Shown: piece after piece, positions 24,383 to 32,590 of the stretch | Position numbering within the stretch: position 1 is the first letter of the stretch | How the letters are laid out: every line of letters starts with the position of its first letter | Source: Ignavibacteria bacterium | GTDB lineage: Bacteria > Bacteroidota > Ignavibacteria > Tepidaquicellales > OLB5 | DNA: 34,219 nucleotides | NCBI GenBank assembly: GCA_020852705.1 | Contig: JADZAP010000039.1 | Coordinates: forward strand, 1-34,219 | Direction: 5' to 3' | Program-made: the position numbers and the translations under genes | The notes under the pieces: generated by a model | Told to the model about the DNA's origin: nothing | Databases searched by the model: none | What the model saw: only the letters and a program-made list of their open reading frames with translations

Positions 24383-26026
24383 ATGAAAAATTATTTACTG
24401 CTTTTTATCTTTTCCTTCACTACTGCATTTTCGCAGATTGTACCTTTTACTGTAAATTTAGATACCTCTGTTACAAAGAATATAGATAGTGCCTTGATTT
24501 ATGTAAAAAATCCCTCTAATAAAGTAATTAATGTTACATATATAAGAACAACATCTCCGTATTTTTTTACTCGTGTAAATACATTGAATATTGCACCTAA
24601 CGATAGCTCTGCTTTATGGATTCTGTATTCATCTGAACAGAATGTAACAAATCGCGGGTTCATACTGCTTGATTCAAGAGTGCCAAATGGAGGTTTGCAT
24701 TATTCATTATTATATGGACTTATAGCAACTTCAAAATATCAAGAAGTGATTTACTCGCCAACTCAAAACCTTTGGGATGAACAGCTGAAAGCAGCTTTAA
24801 AAACTATTATGTCTAATGGATATATATCCCTTGGTTATAATTCCGCCAGAGATAAAATGTTTGAAACTGTGGATGATTACGGCGGCGATACAATTGAGTG
24901 TATTTATTCCGGTAGGAGAATTTATGCAACAAACCGAACTCAAGCACAGAACCAGAATTTTGATACTGAGCATACCTGGCCTCAAAGCTTTTTTAATCAG
25001 AATGAACCGATGAGAAGCGACCTCCACCATTTGTTCCCAACATATTCACCTGCAAACAATGCAAGATCAAACTATCCATTTGGATATGTTGTTTCAGGTA
25101 TTACATACCAGGAAGGAGGTTCAAAATTGGGTAGAGATATTAATAATAATATTGTTTTTGAACCACGTGACATACAGAAAGGTAATACTGCAAGAGCAGT
25201 ATTTTACTTTGCCATAAGATATCAAAATTATGAATCATATCTCAACCTAACACAGGAAAATGCTTTACGGCAGTTCAATTCTGGTGATAGTGTTGACGCA
25301 AGAGAGAGATTAAGAAATGATAGGATTAAACAGTTTCAGAATAACAGGAATGCTTTTGTAGATCATCCCGAACTTGTGAACAGAATTGCTGCGTTTTACA
25401 CTGCATTAAACCGCTTACCCAAAGCTGAAATAAATGCTGCTCCGTTTAATGTTAATTTTGATACTCTTTCTAATTCAGGCGATACAGTAAGCTATTTTGT
25501 CTCACTCTGTAATTTTGGCAACACTAATCTTGTAATCAATTCAGTTACTTCCAATAATCCGGTTTTCACAGTTGAAAGTTTTCCTAATACCATTATCCCA
25601 AACCAGTTTGGGTATATTAAAGTAAAATTTACTCCTAATGCAAACAATACCGCATATAACGGAGAGCTGAATGTAATTAACAGCGATAGTACAATAAAAA
25701 TAGCTTTAAATGGTTTATGCGGTGTTGTAAACGGTATTACACCTGTTTCCGAAGAAATACCAACTTCATTTAAACTGAAACAGAATTACCCTAATCCGTT
25801 TAATCCATCTACAAATATTGAATTTGCCATTCCCCAAAGTTCATTTATAAAGCTATCAGTTTATGATGTTGTTGGAAGGGAAGTATCAGTATTGGTTAAC
25901 GAAAATTTAAAACCCGGTATTTACAAAACAGACTGGAATGCTGAAAATTATCCAAGCGGCATTTATTTTTATAGACTCTTTACTAATGATTTTAGCCAAA
26001 CAAAACGAATGATACTTTTAAAATAA
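24383..26026 (+). CDS. Secreted endonuclease I family protein with type IX sorting domain
   Basis: 547 residues. A signal peptide ends near AFSQ. Residues 20-115 form an Ig-like domain of the HYDIN/ASH kind. Residues about 125-345 are an endonuclease I (EndA/BsuBI-type, not restriction) domain with FDTEHTWPQSFF (Glu196, His197) and MRSDLHHLFPTYSPANNAR (Asp213, His215, His216), the metal and catalytic residues of the His-Me-like family. A second Ig-like domain (350-435) follows. The last 90 residues hold LKQNYPNPFNPSTNIEFA and GIYFYRL ... KRMILLK, the Por secretion C-terminal sorting domain. It should be exported across the outer membrane and digest extracellular DNA or RNA, perhaps for nutrition. 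The small lipoprotein gene follows by ten bases. Confidence 0.92.
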   Translation: MKNYLLLFIFSFTTAFSQIVPFTVNLDTSVTKNIDSALIYVKNPSNKVINVTYIRTTSPYFFTRVNTLNIAPNDSSALWILYSSEQNVTNRGFILLDSRVPNGGLHYSLLYGLIATSKYQEVIYSPTQNLWDEQLKAALKTIMSNGYISLGYNSARDKMFETVDDYGGDTIECIYSGRRIYATNRTQAQNQNFDTEHTWPQSFFNQNEPMRSDLHHLFPTYSPANNARSNYPFGYVVSGITYQEGGSKLGRDINNNIVFEPRDIQKGNTARAVFYFAIRYQNYESYLNLTQENALRQFNSGDSVDARERLRNDRIKQFQNNRNAFVDHPELVNRIAAFYTALNRLPKAEINAAPFNVNFDTLSNSGDTVSYFVSLCNFGNTNLVINSVTSNNPVFTVESFPNTIIPNQFGYIKVKFTPNANNTAYNGELNVINSDSTIKIALNGLCGVVNGITPVSEEIPTSFKLKQNYPNPFNPSTNIEFAIPQSSFIKLSVYDVVGREVSVLVNENLKPGIYKTDWNAENYPSGIYFYRLFTNDFSQTKRMILLK

Positions 26027-26036
26027 CTTCTATTGT

Positions 26037-26321
26037 ATGAAATCATTTTTGATTATTCCTGTTTTTATTGCAGTGTTTTACCTCGGCTGCAGTAAAGATG
26101 AACCGCCTGCACCGGGAGATAGTGATATAGTATATGTTTGTTTAAGCAATTCCGCTAAAACATACCATACTCATCGGGATTGCTCTTCGTTAAAACAATG
26201 CAATGATAAAATACTTGAAGTTACAAGAGGTAAAGCCAGGGAAAATGAACGGATAATTTGTATGGTTTGCAAGAAGAAAGATGATGAAAACTTAAAAATG
26301 AATAAAGATTCAACTAAATAA
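26037..26321 (+). CDS. Small lipoprotein with Cys/His motif
   Basis: 94 residues. The lipobox YLGC places the lipidated Cys at about residue 18, followed by SKDEPPAPG. The 50-residue domain that follows has VYVC, then KTYHTHRDCSSLKQC and ICMVCKK: five cysteines and two histidines in a spacing like the short Ada-type zinc-binding domains found in many small secreted proteins (YH-x4-C-x2-L ... C-x2-C). Zinc binding is inferred. It lies ten bases after the secreted endonuclease gene and probably shares its transcript; the nuclease-domain family is often fused to the same module in other bacteria, so a joint role is possible. Confidence 0.72.
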   Translation: MKSFLIIPVFIAVFYLGCSKDEPPAPGDSDIVYVCLSNSAKTYHTHRDCSSLKQCNDKILEVTRGKARENERIICMVCKKKDDENLKMNKDSTK

Positions 26322-26365
26322 TATTTATCCTTTACATTATTTCATACTTCATATTTATGTAAAAA

Positions 26366-26390
26366 GAGAAAGCCGGCGTTAACCGGCTTT
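26366..26390 (-). terminator. Terminator of the TPR/propeller operon
   Basis: AAAGCCGG (26369-26376), loop CGTTAA, CCGGCTTT (26383-26390). On the minus strand it is followed by CTCTTTTT, so it ends the operon whose last stop is at 26413. It may also stop plus-strand transcripts weakly. Confidence 0.8.
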
Positions 26391-26412
26391 CAGGGGGATT
26401 GGTCTGAACCGA

Positions 26413-27762
26413 TCATGCGAAACTTACTGCTAATTCTTTTTTATCGGAATAATAGCGAGTGGTTTCTTCTTTGTCGGAATTGTTCTTAATAAATCCTAAC
26501 ATTATTTGCTGAAGCTTATTTGTTTCTGCAAGTGTGTTAAGCTTATTAAGATACTTGTAATGCTGTTCCATACAGCGCTGTGCATTTTTTAAATTACCAG
26601 ATATACTGTAGCTTTCACTGTAAATCTTGCTGATCTTGCTTAGGTCTTTATATGATTTATGTGACTTTGCAATTCTTTCAGCATTGTTTAAGTAGTTTGA
26701 AGCTTTATCTGTATCTTTGAATTTTAAATACAGTTTTGCAAGACCTGTGTTTATTCTTAATATATTTATTTCATCATTTGCTTTTTCAGAAACTTCAAGA
26801 CTATCTAAGAAATATTTCTTGCTTGAATTAAAGTCATTAAGTTCAAAATACAGCTCGCCTAACTCGCATAATGTATGGTCAACTGAGCTCTTATCTCCTA
26901 TTTCTTTGTAGTATTTCAATGCTCTGTTGTAATACTTTATAGCTTCCGGAAAGCATCTCATTTTAAAATATGCTTTACCTAGATTTGCAAAAACCTGTGT
27001 TTCTGCCTGACGGTTACCGTATTTTTTCATAATTATCATTGCTTCTGATAAATATGTTATCGCATTGGCAAAATCATGCATGTAAATAAAGGTTCTGCCT
27101 AAATTTGCTAATGTAAAACTTTCATCAATCAGGTTCTTTTGTTTTTGTGTAAGCTTTAATGCTTCTGTAAAATACATCAATGCCTGATGATAATTTTCAG
27201 TTTCAAGATAAACTATGCCAATATTGTTAAATAGTGCATAATGAACAGATATTTCACTGCTTTTATATATGCTTAAGCTTTCAAGATAATTGTTTAATGC
27301 TGCCTTAAGATCTCCGCTCTGCTGATAAGATAGACCTCTGTTGGTCAATACAGCAGCTTCAAAATTAAGATCGCCTATTGATTGCAGCACGTAAATACAC
27401 TCATCGTAATACTCTAATGCTTTGTTGAAATTGCTTAAGCTGTAGTATGTATTACCCATTGTGTTTAATGCTCTTGATTCGCCTTTTTTATCTTTAAGCT
27501 TTTTAAAGAGTTTTAATGCTTCCTGAAAATACTCTATAGCAGCTTCAAAGTTTGAAGATAGCCTGCAGGATATACCTGCATTCAGGAAAGCTTTTGCCAG
27601 ACCTGCTGTATAGCCGTTAAGCTGTGCAATACTAATTGCCTCACGGCTTAATGAAAGCGAAAGGTTATTGTTTTCCTTTCTTGCTCCCTCAGCCTGCTTA
27701 TTCAGCAGATCAACCTCTTCAAAGCTGTTTTTTGTTATATTATTTATTATTGTAGGTTTCAT
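26413..27762 (-). CDS. Cytoplasmic tetratricopeptide repeat protein
   Basis: 449 residues without signal peptide or membrane segment. About nine TPR units of 40 residues follow each other from residue 35 to about 400: for example AFLNAGISCRLSSNFEAAIE, ALNTMGNTYYSLSNFNKALEYYDECI and VFANLGKAYFKMRCFPEAIKYYNRAL. The 40-residue spacing with alternating G-x-x-Y/F and A-x-x-Y-x-x-A patterns is that of the LGN/Rap-like class used for protein-protein binding, and of the sensor part of some histidine kinases and cyclases. No output domain is attached here. It follows the secreted propeller gene by 34 nt on the same strand and probably shares its promoter. Its partner is unknown. Confidence 0.85.
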   Translation of the reverse strand: MKPTIINNITKNSFEEVDLLNKQAEGARKENNNLSLSLSREAISIAQLNGYTAGLAKAFLNAGISCRLSSNFEAAIEYFQEALKLFKKLKDKKGESRALNTMGNTYYSLSNFNKALEYYDECIYVLQSIGDLNFEAAVLTNRGLSYQQSGDLKAALNNYLESLSIYKSSEISVHYALFNNIGIVYLETENYHQALMYFTEALKLTQKQKNLIDESFTLANLGRTFIYMHDFANAITYLSEAMIIMKKYGNRQAETQVFANLGKAYFKMRCFPEAIKYYNRALKYYKEIGDKSSVDHTLCELGELYFELNDFNSSKKYFLDSLEVSEKANDEINILRINTGLAKLYLKFKDTDKASNYLNNAERIAKSHKSYKDLSKISKIYSESYSISGNLKNAQRCMEQHYKYLNKLNTLAETNKLQQIMLGFIKNNSDKEETTRYYSDKKELAVSFA

Positions 27763-27796
27763 TTTTTTTAATTTAAAAAAATTCTTTGAATGAGGT

Positions 27797-29458
27797 TTAT
27801 TTAATTAAAGTCATTTTTTTAATATCTCGGTGTGAACCTGATGTAAGTTCATAAAAATAGACACCTGAAGAAAGCGAGGAATTTGTATATGTGAAACTGT
27901 ATGAACCTGCTGTTAAATAATCGTTCACTATAACGCTCAGCTCTTTGCCAAGAATGTCATAAACTGCAAGTTTTATTTGGCTGTTCTGAGAAAGTTCAAA
28001 TTTTATTACCGTACTTGGGTTAAACGGATTTGGATAATTTTGATGAAGTGTAAAATATTCCGGAGTAGTATTTTCGTTAGTCCCGAAATTCTTTACATCA
28101 TTGCTTGGTACTATTTCAATTGTAGAAATATATGAGCTATATGAATTATCAAATACCAATTGGCTTGCACCGGTTACAAGTATTTTGGATGTATTGGTTA
28201 TAGCAAGATCTGTAGCCATATCATCTGAGTTTCCTGTATATGAATAACGGTTAACCTGTGTCTGATAACCGTATGGAGCATAATATCTTACTGTTGCATA
28301 ATCGTAGTTGCCTTCTGTTCCCCAGCTTTTACCGGTAACAATTATGAATTTATAACCCCAAATTGTCATTATACCTATAGAGGTTGGTATATCTGTACCA
28401 TGTCCTGTACCGTCATAACTTCTTATCCAGTTCTCAACCCCTGAATTCAGATAATTTATTGTTACATAATTAATATTGTTATATGCATCAGTTGCCTCTC
28501 CGGTAACATAGATGCATCCGTCAGTATCAACAACAATACCCCATGCTTTATCGCCTTGGTTTCCGCCGCCATCGTATGTTTTGCTCCAAATTACATTTCC
28601 TGCATTATCTAATTTAGCTGTATAATAATCAGTCCCCCTGTTTTGCATTGTTGCATAACCTGAAATATAAATATTATCTGTTTCATCTATTACTATTCCC
28701 CAAGCTTTATCTTCCTGAGAAACTCCGCCATCAATTACCCTTAACCATTGTTTTTCACCATTTGAGTTATACTTTAATACAGCAATATCTGCATTGTTTG
28801 CAGATGTGGTAACATAACCTGTAACATATACATCACCGTTTGCATTTACTTTTAAAGCAGAACCTTCGGAATCAAAAGCAAAATTTCCGTCTTCAACTCT
28901 TGACCATATCGTATTTCCGTATCTATCATATTTTGCTGTAATAATATCTTTTTTACCATCTTGACCTGTAGCATAACCGGTAATATAAATATTACTGTTA
29001 TTATCAACAGTAATTGCAACACCTTTGTCATTAAGTGCTGCGTCAATTTCATGGTACGCCATTGCCCATTGCTCTACTCCATCTGATGAATATTTCACAA
29101 TAACAACATCGTATGCTTTGCCGGTATATTGTGCTGTTCCAACAACATAAACGCATCCGTCAGAATCAACACAAATTCCCATACCTTCATCATTTTGATT
29201 ATCATTGCCGTTAAAAGTACGCACCCAAACAGTATCACCTTCAGGCGTATATTTAATAACAACAATGTCGTTTAATGTTGCAGGGTCATAAATATACCCC
29301 GTAACATAACTGAATCCATTGGCATCGGTGGTTACAGAGTTTCCTTTTGCGTTTGCAAAGTTAACATCGCCGGGAATATTTCCGTAATTTGAGATCCATT
29401 GTGAATAGCTCAAACTGCAGAAAAGTAACAAAATTGCAGTAAAAATTAACTTTTTCAT
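27797..29458 (-). CDS. Secreted SBBP-type beta-propeller protein with type IX sorting domain
   Basis: 553 residues with a signal peptide (ILLLFCSLSYSQ). About seven repeats of 52 residues share G.(I/V)..D..G.(I/V)Y(V/I)TG.A, then D...(V/I)KY...G...W......G. Examples are GICVDSDGCVYVVGTAQYTG and KAWGIVVDTDGCIYVTGEAT. This is the SBBP/YncE-like propeller pattern. The final 85 residues contain LHQNYPNPFNPSTVIKFE and SGVYFYEL ... KKMTLIK, the Por sorting domain. The protein should be exported by type IX secretion and fixed at the cell surface or released. It shares the repeat type with the lipoprotein at 13145. Its ligand is unknown. Confidence 0.88.
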   Translation of the reverse strand: MKKLIFTAILLLFCSLSYSQWISNYGNIPGDVNFANAKGNSVTTDANGFSYVTGYIYDPATLNDIVVIKYTPEGDTVWVRTFNGNDNQNDEGMGICVDSDGCVYVVGTAQYTGKAYDVVIVKYSSDGVEQWAMAYHEIDAALNDKGVAITVDNNSNIYITGYATGQDGKKDIITAKYDRYGNTIWSRVEDGNFAFDSEGSALKVNANGDVYVTGYVTTSANNADIAVLKYNSNGEKQWLRVIDGGVSQEDKAWGIVIDETDNIYISGYATMQNRGTDYYTAKLDNAGNVIWSKTYDGGGNQGDKAWGIVVDTDGCIYVTGEATDAYNNINYVTINYLNSGVENWIRSYDGTGHGTDIPTSIGIMTIWGYKFIIVTGKSWGTEGNYDYATVRYYAPYGYQTQVNRYSYTGNSDDMATDLAITNTSKILVTGASQLVFDNSYSSYISTIEIVPSNDVKNFGTNENTTPEYFTLHQNYPNPFNPSTVIKFELSQNSQIKLAVYDILGKELSVIVNDYLTAGSYSFTYTNSSLSSGVYFYELTSGSHRDIKKMTLIK

Positions 29459-29515
29459 TTTAGTTAGTTTGATTTATAATTATTTGTTTCTGATTTTTTG
29501 ATTAAATTTCTATGA

Positions 29516-29543
29516 CAAAGTTATCTGTTTAACATTTAAGCAA
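29516..29543 (-). promoter_or_regulatory. Bacteroidota-type promoter, minus strand
   Basis: On the minus strand TAACTTTG (complement of 29516-29523) fits TAnnTTTG, and TTG (complement of 29541-29543) lies 17 nt upstream, shorter than the other predicted promoters here. The start at about 29509 gives a leader of about 50 nt to the propeller gene. Confidence 0.4.
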
Positions 29544-30018
29544 TATTCACGTCTATCGTTATTGGTATGCTTTTACTCCCTTTACGGTAGAAAAATTGCT
29601 TATTGCATCAAAATTTTAAGTCTTTTAAAAATATAACACATACAATTATTCTCTCTTCAAACACGATTTCAAGTGTAGTATTTCCCGTTAGAATATAATA
29701 GAATCACGGTATTTACAGAACAATACTCATAGTTAATTGGTTTATTTATCCTGCAAAATTTAAAATTTTTAAACAATTGTAATTTTTATTGCAAAAATAG
29801 AAAAATTCAATTTTCAGTAGTTCACAATATATTTCTTTTAATAATCAAAATTAAAATTTATTGATTTTTGCATTATTCATTCCTATTTAAGGATTAATTT
29901 GATAAGTATGATAATTAACCTGCTTCCAAAATAACTTCACAAAAAATAATTTGTCTTACTTGCAATGTATGTTTAACAAAAAAATACCCCAATCATGAAT
30001 TTTATCCTATTTTTTAAT
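29544..30018. other. AT-rich non-coding stretch
   Basis: I see no gene, terminator or clear repeat here. It separates the minus-strand propeller operon from the plus-strand paralogue pair, and is long for this window. Confidence 0.6.
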
Positions 30019-30036
30019 ATCCGTAGTATTACGGAT
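30019..30036. promoter_or_regulatory. Perfect inverted repeat before the paralogue pair, candidate operator
   Basis: ATCCGTA (30019-30025), GTAT, TACGGAT (30030-30036). The right arm ends 21 nt before the TATATTTG box at 30058, just where the -33 TTG of other promoters would lie, and no TTG is found there. A regulator bound here could replace a missing -33 contact or block it. No known family is assigned. Confidence 0.5.
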
Positions 30037-30057
30037 TTACATTTTATTTTTTTGCAA

Positions 30058-30065
30058 TATATTTG
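30058..30065 (+). promoter_or_regulatory. Promoter -7 box of the paralogue pair
   Basis: TATATTTG fits TAnnTTTG. The start would be at about 30072, only about 12 nt before ATG 30084. There is no TTG at the usual -33 distance. Confidence 0.4.
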
Positions 30066-30083
30066 TAAAAAATCTTATATATT

Positions 30084-30461
30084 ATGAATACTATACTTGA
30101 AAAAGTTTTAAAAGAAAGTTCTTGTACTTATGATAAGTACCTTCTTAAGATTCCTTATATCAAAACCAAATATGATATAACCGAACATATTTTTATTACT
30201 CCTGTAGTTACTGTTTCGGGGAATAATATTCTTATTATTTCGCGTAATTCAAGTGATAATTGGTTTAGCAGTACCAGTGATCTTGGCGATCTGTTATACT
30301 TCCTTGAAAAAAATTATAATTACAGGACGGATAATAATTGCTTTATATTTCATTTCCTGATAGAAAAAATAAATTTTGAAATGTTTTACATGATGTGCAG
30401 CAGCACATGCAAAATTAAAGAACGTTTAAGTTTAACTGATCTTAAAAAGGTTTTAGGGTAA
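30084..30461 (+). CDS. Unknown 125-residue protein, paralogue A
   Basis: I do not recognise this family. It has no signal peptide or membrane segment and a mixed strand/helix pattern. It aligns without gaps over all 125 residues with the next protein, also 125 long. Shared positions include Ile38-Thr39, Ser45-Gly46, Leu50-Ile-Ile-Ser53, Trp60, Tyr78, Asn84, His90, Glu94, Glu99 and Phe101-Tyr102. The middle (HIFITPVVTVSGNNILIISRN, read in pieces) looks like a beta-hairpin. Cysteines (14, 86, 105, 109) are not conserved between the copies. The inverted repeat and -7 box upstream suggest a regulated unit. Function unknown. Confidence 0.7.
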   Translation: MNTILEKVLKESSCTYDKYLLKIPYIKTKYDITEHIFITPVVTVSGNNILIISRNSSDNWFSSTSDLGDLLYFLEKNYNYRTDNNCFIFHFLIEKINFEMFYMMCSSTCKIKERLSLTDLKKVLG

Positions 30462-30528
30462 ATACTTTTTGGGTTATAAAATCTTATACTTATAGTAGAA
30501 ATATCAAAAATAATTAAATCTTTAAAAT

Positions 30529-30906
30529 ATGGATCACTCATTTTTAAAAGAAATTCTTGATTGCAAAAAATGCTCTGTTATTAATTATATGGCACACCAG
30601 AGATATTTAAATGAAGTTAAAACATTTGATGATTATTACATAACACAGGTAAAATCATGCTCAGGTATTGATCTTCTTATTATTTCACACAAAGTTAAGG
30701 GAAGCTGGTATGAAGCAATTTTGCACATTGATTCCGCTGCACGGATTATTAAACAGCAGTATGACTCACCTAATGTGAACCATAAGCTTATTCTTCACGT
30801 ATTTTTTGAAATTGTTGAACTGGAAAAATTTTATTTAATTGATACTAATGAAAAATATGTTTTTAATGCCGTAAAAGTATGTGAATTTGAAAAAATGCTT
30901 GATTAA
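30529..30906 (+). CDS. Unknown 125-residue protein, paralogue B
   Basis: It begins MDHSFLKEILDCKKCS and lies 67 nt after paralogue A on the same strand. No TAnnTTTG box is found in the gap, so the pair is probably co-transcribed. The gapless full-length match to paralogue A (identical length, about 20 identical residues that I can count) shows an old tandem duplication. Conserved W60, H90, E94 and the EKFY/EMFY end of the core may mark a binding surface. Cysteines differ from those of A (12, 15, 44, 118). No signal peptide or known domain is seen. Confidence 0.7.
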   Translation: MDHSFLKEILDCKKCSVINYMAHQRYLNEVKTFDDYYITQVKSCSGIDLLIISHKVKGSWYEAILHIDSAARIIKQQYDSPNVNHKLILHVFFEIVELEKFYLIDTNEKYVFNAVKVCEFEKMLD

Positions 30907-30917
30907 TTATTTTTCTA

Positions 30918-30950
30918 TTTGACATTGATGTTTCTTTTATATTATCTTTG
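30918..30950 (+). promoter_or_regulatory. Promoter of the SAM-riboswitch methionine operon
   Basis: TTTG at 30918-30921, 21 nt, TATCTTTG at 30943-30950: a near-ideal Bacteroidota promoter. Transcription would begin at about 30957, some 45 nt before the riboswitch. Confidence 0.65.
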
Positions 30951-31000
30951 TAACATAAAGTTATTTACGTTCTTTTAAAACCAATGCCGTTGTAAACGGC

Positions 31001-31125
31001 GTTTATCAAGAAAGACTTAGGGATAAGGCCCTATCATAGTCTTAGCAACCCGCATTGAGCTATAAACCGGCAAAAAATGCGAAGGTGCTAACTCCTTCTT
31101 CAACTAAAATTGAAGGCAGATAAAC
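31001..31125 (+). ncRNA. SAM-I (S-box) riboswitch
   Basis: The P1 stem is GTTTATC (31001-31007) with GATAAAC (31119-31125). Inside are the S-box landmarks: ATCAAGAAAGACTTAGGGA, GGCCCTAT with the pairing loop, AGTCTTAGCAACC, then TGCGAAGGTGCTAACTCC and a GAAGGCAGATAAAC close. This is the class that binds S-adenosylmethionine and shuts off methionine genes. The operon behind it (metB-type gene and homoserine dehydrogenase) fits. An intrinsic terminator lies 26 nt past P1. Confidence 0.93.
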
Positions 31126-31151
31126 AGGTATTAAGGTTTTCTTCAATAACG

Positions 31152-31181
31152 CCTCTAAAGCCTGCTTTATGAGGTTTTTTT
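31152..31181 (+). terminator. Riboswitch-controlled terminator
   Basis: CCTC-T-AAAG (31152-31160) pairs with CTTT-A-GAGG (31165-31174, one bulged base) and is followed by seven T. AAACAGG (31122-31128), which includes the 3' side of P1, can instead pair with CCTGCTTT (31161-31168). That gives a candidate antiterminator in the SAM-free state. The stretch 31182-31380 before metB is an AT-rich leader without a credible gene. Confidence 0.8.
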
Positions 31182-31380
31182 ATTTTATACCGGTTTATTT
31201 CCTTAACTTTTTTTCCTCCTCTGTTAATATTCTGTTTATCTGCAAGTCTTTCCTATTAAAAATTAACTCTGCTTTATTTTTATTCAATTCTGTATTTAAT
31301 AAATTACTGCAAAGAGGTATTTATATCAATTTTCAATTAAATAATATTAAATTTAAATTATTCCATTAATTAATCCAAAT

Positions 31381-31386
31381 AAGGAG
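31381..31386 (+). promoter_or_regulatory. Shine-Dalgarno site of the metB-type gene
   Basis: AAGGAG seven bases before ATG 31394; it fixes this start. Confidence 0.6.
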
Positions 31387-31393
31387 AAAACAA

Positions 31394-32590
31394 ATGCATT
31401 TTGAAACTCAAATAATCCACGCAATTCCAGTTGATAAGCTCACCGGAGCTGTATCAACTCCTATATATCAAACTTCTACTTTCCAGCAGCAGGCACCCGG
31501 AGTGCATAACGGATTTGACTACAGCCGTACCAATAATCCAACCCGCAAAGTACTCGAAGATCTTATTGCTGAGCTTGAAGGAGGTACTCACGGTTTTGCA
31601 TTTGCAAGCGGACTTGCAGCTATTGATGCGGTAATTAAACTCTTATGCTCAGGCGATGAGGTTCTTGCAGTTGATAATATTTATGGAGGTACTTTCCGGA
31701 TCTTTACTCAAATTTACAGTAAGTTTGGAATAAATATCAAATTTACTGATACATCAGAAATCATCAATGTAGTTGATAACCTCTCTCCGCAGGTTAAATT
31801 TGTTTGGCTGGAAACACCAACAAATCCAACTTTAAAGATAAGCGATATTACAGAAATTGCAAAAGCAGCACATTCAAACGGTTCATTGCTTATTGTGGAT
31901 AATACTTTTGCATCACCTGCTTTGCAGAATCCGCTAAATCTTGGTGCTGATATTGTTATACACAGTGCAACAAAATATCTGGCAGGTCATAGCGATGTTA
32001 TTGCAGGTTTAATTGCTGTTAAAAATCATGCACTTGCCGAAAAATTTAAGTTCATACAAAATTCAAGCGGGGGAGTACTTTCTCCGTTTGATTCATGGCT
32101 TACTATAAGGGGAATTGAAACCCTTGCGCTTCGCGCTGCAAAACATTCTGAAAATGCCATTAAGATTGCCCAATATCTGCAAACAGTAGAGCACGTTCAA
32201 AATGTTTTTTATCCGGGATTGAAATCTCACAAAAATCATGATGTGGCTTCTAAACAGCAAATTGGAGGTTATGGCGGAGTAGTATCATTTACATTAAAGC
32301 ATGATTCTATAGAAGCCGCATCCAAATTTACTCAGTTAACCGGATTATTTAAGCTTGCAGAGTCTCTTGGAGGAGTTAAATCACTGATATGCCACCCGGC
32401 ACAAATGACGCATAAATCTATTCCCGCTCAATCTCGTATTGAAGCCGGAATCAGCGACTCATTAATCAGATTAAGCTGCGGAATTGAAAATGCTGAAGAC
32501 CTGATAAATGATCTTAAAATTGCATTTGGCAGACTTGATTTTATTCTTGCAAATGAATTTTCTGCAGATAGTAAAGTGAGTGTGAAATGA
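31394..32590 (+). CDS. metB: Cystathionine gamma-synthase-type PLP enzyme (methionine synthesis)
   Basis: 398 residues of the Cys/Met metabolism PLP family. It has YSRTNNPTRKVLE, FAFASGLAAIDAV, VDNIYGGTFRIF, WLETPTNPTLKI, IVDNTFASPALQNPL, the PLP lysine Lys194 in HSATKYLAGHSDV, and SLGGVKSLICHPAQMTHKSIP. The family includes cystathionine gamma-synthase, gamma-lyase and O-acylhomoserine sulfhydrylases, which sequence alone separates poorly. The SAM-I riboswitch and the coupled homoserine dehydrogenase show a biosynthetic role, so gamma-synthase or sulfhydrylase is far more likely than lyase. The stop overlaps the next start in ATGA (32587-32590). Confidence 0.88.
   Translation: MHFETQIIHAIPVDKLTGAVSTPIYQTSTFQQQAPGVHNGFDYSRTNNPTRKVLEDLIAELEGGTHGFAFASGLAAIDAVIKLLCSGDEVLAVDNIYGGTFRIFTQIYSKFGINIKFTDTSEIINVVDNLSPQVKFVWLETPTNPTLKISDITEIAKAAHSNGSLLIVDNTFASPALQNPLNLGADIVIHSATKYLAGHSDVIAGLIAVKNHALAEKFKFIQNSSGGVLSPFDSWLTIRGIETLALRAAKHSENAIKIAQYLQTVEHVQNVFYPGLKSHKNHDVASKQQIGGYGGVVSFTLKHDSIEAASKFTQLTGLFKLAESLGGVKSLICHPAQMTHKSIPAQSRIEAGISDSLIRLSCGIENAEDLINDLKIAFGRLDFILANEFSADSKVSVK

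Noticed and set aside
31169-31369. 66-codon hydrophobic frame after the riboswitch
   Set aside because: It starts inside the terminator hairpin, has no ribosome-binding site and is a by-product of T-rich leader DNA.
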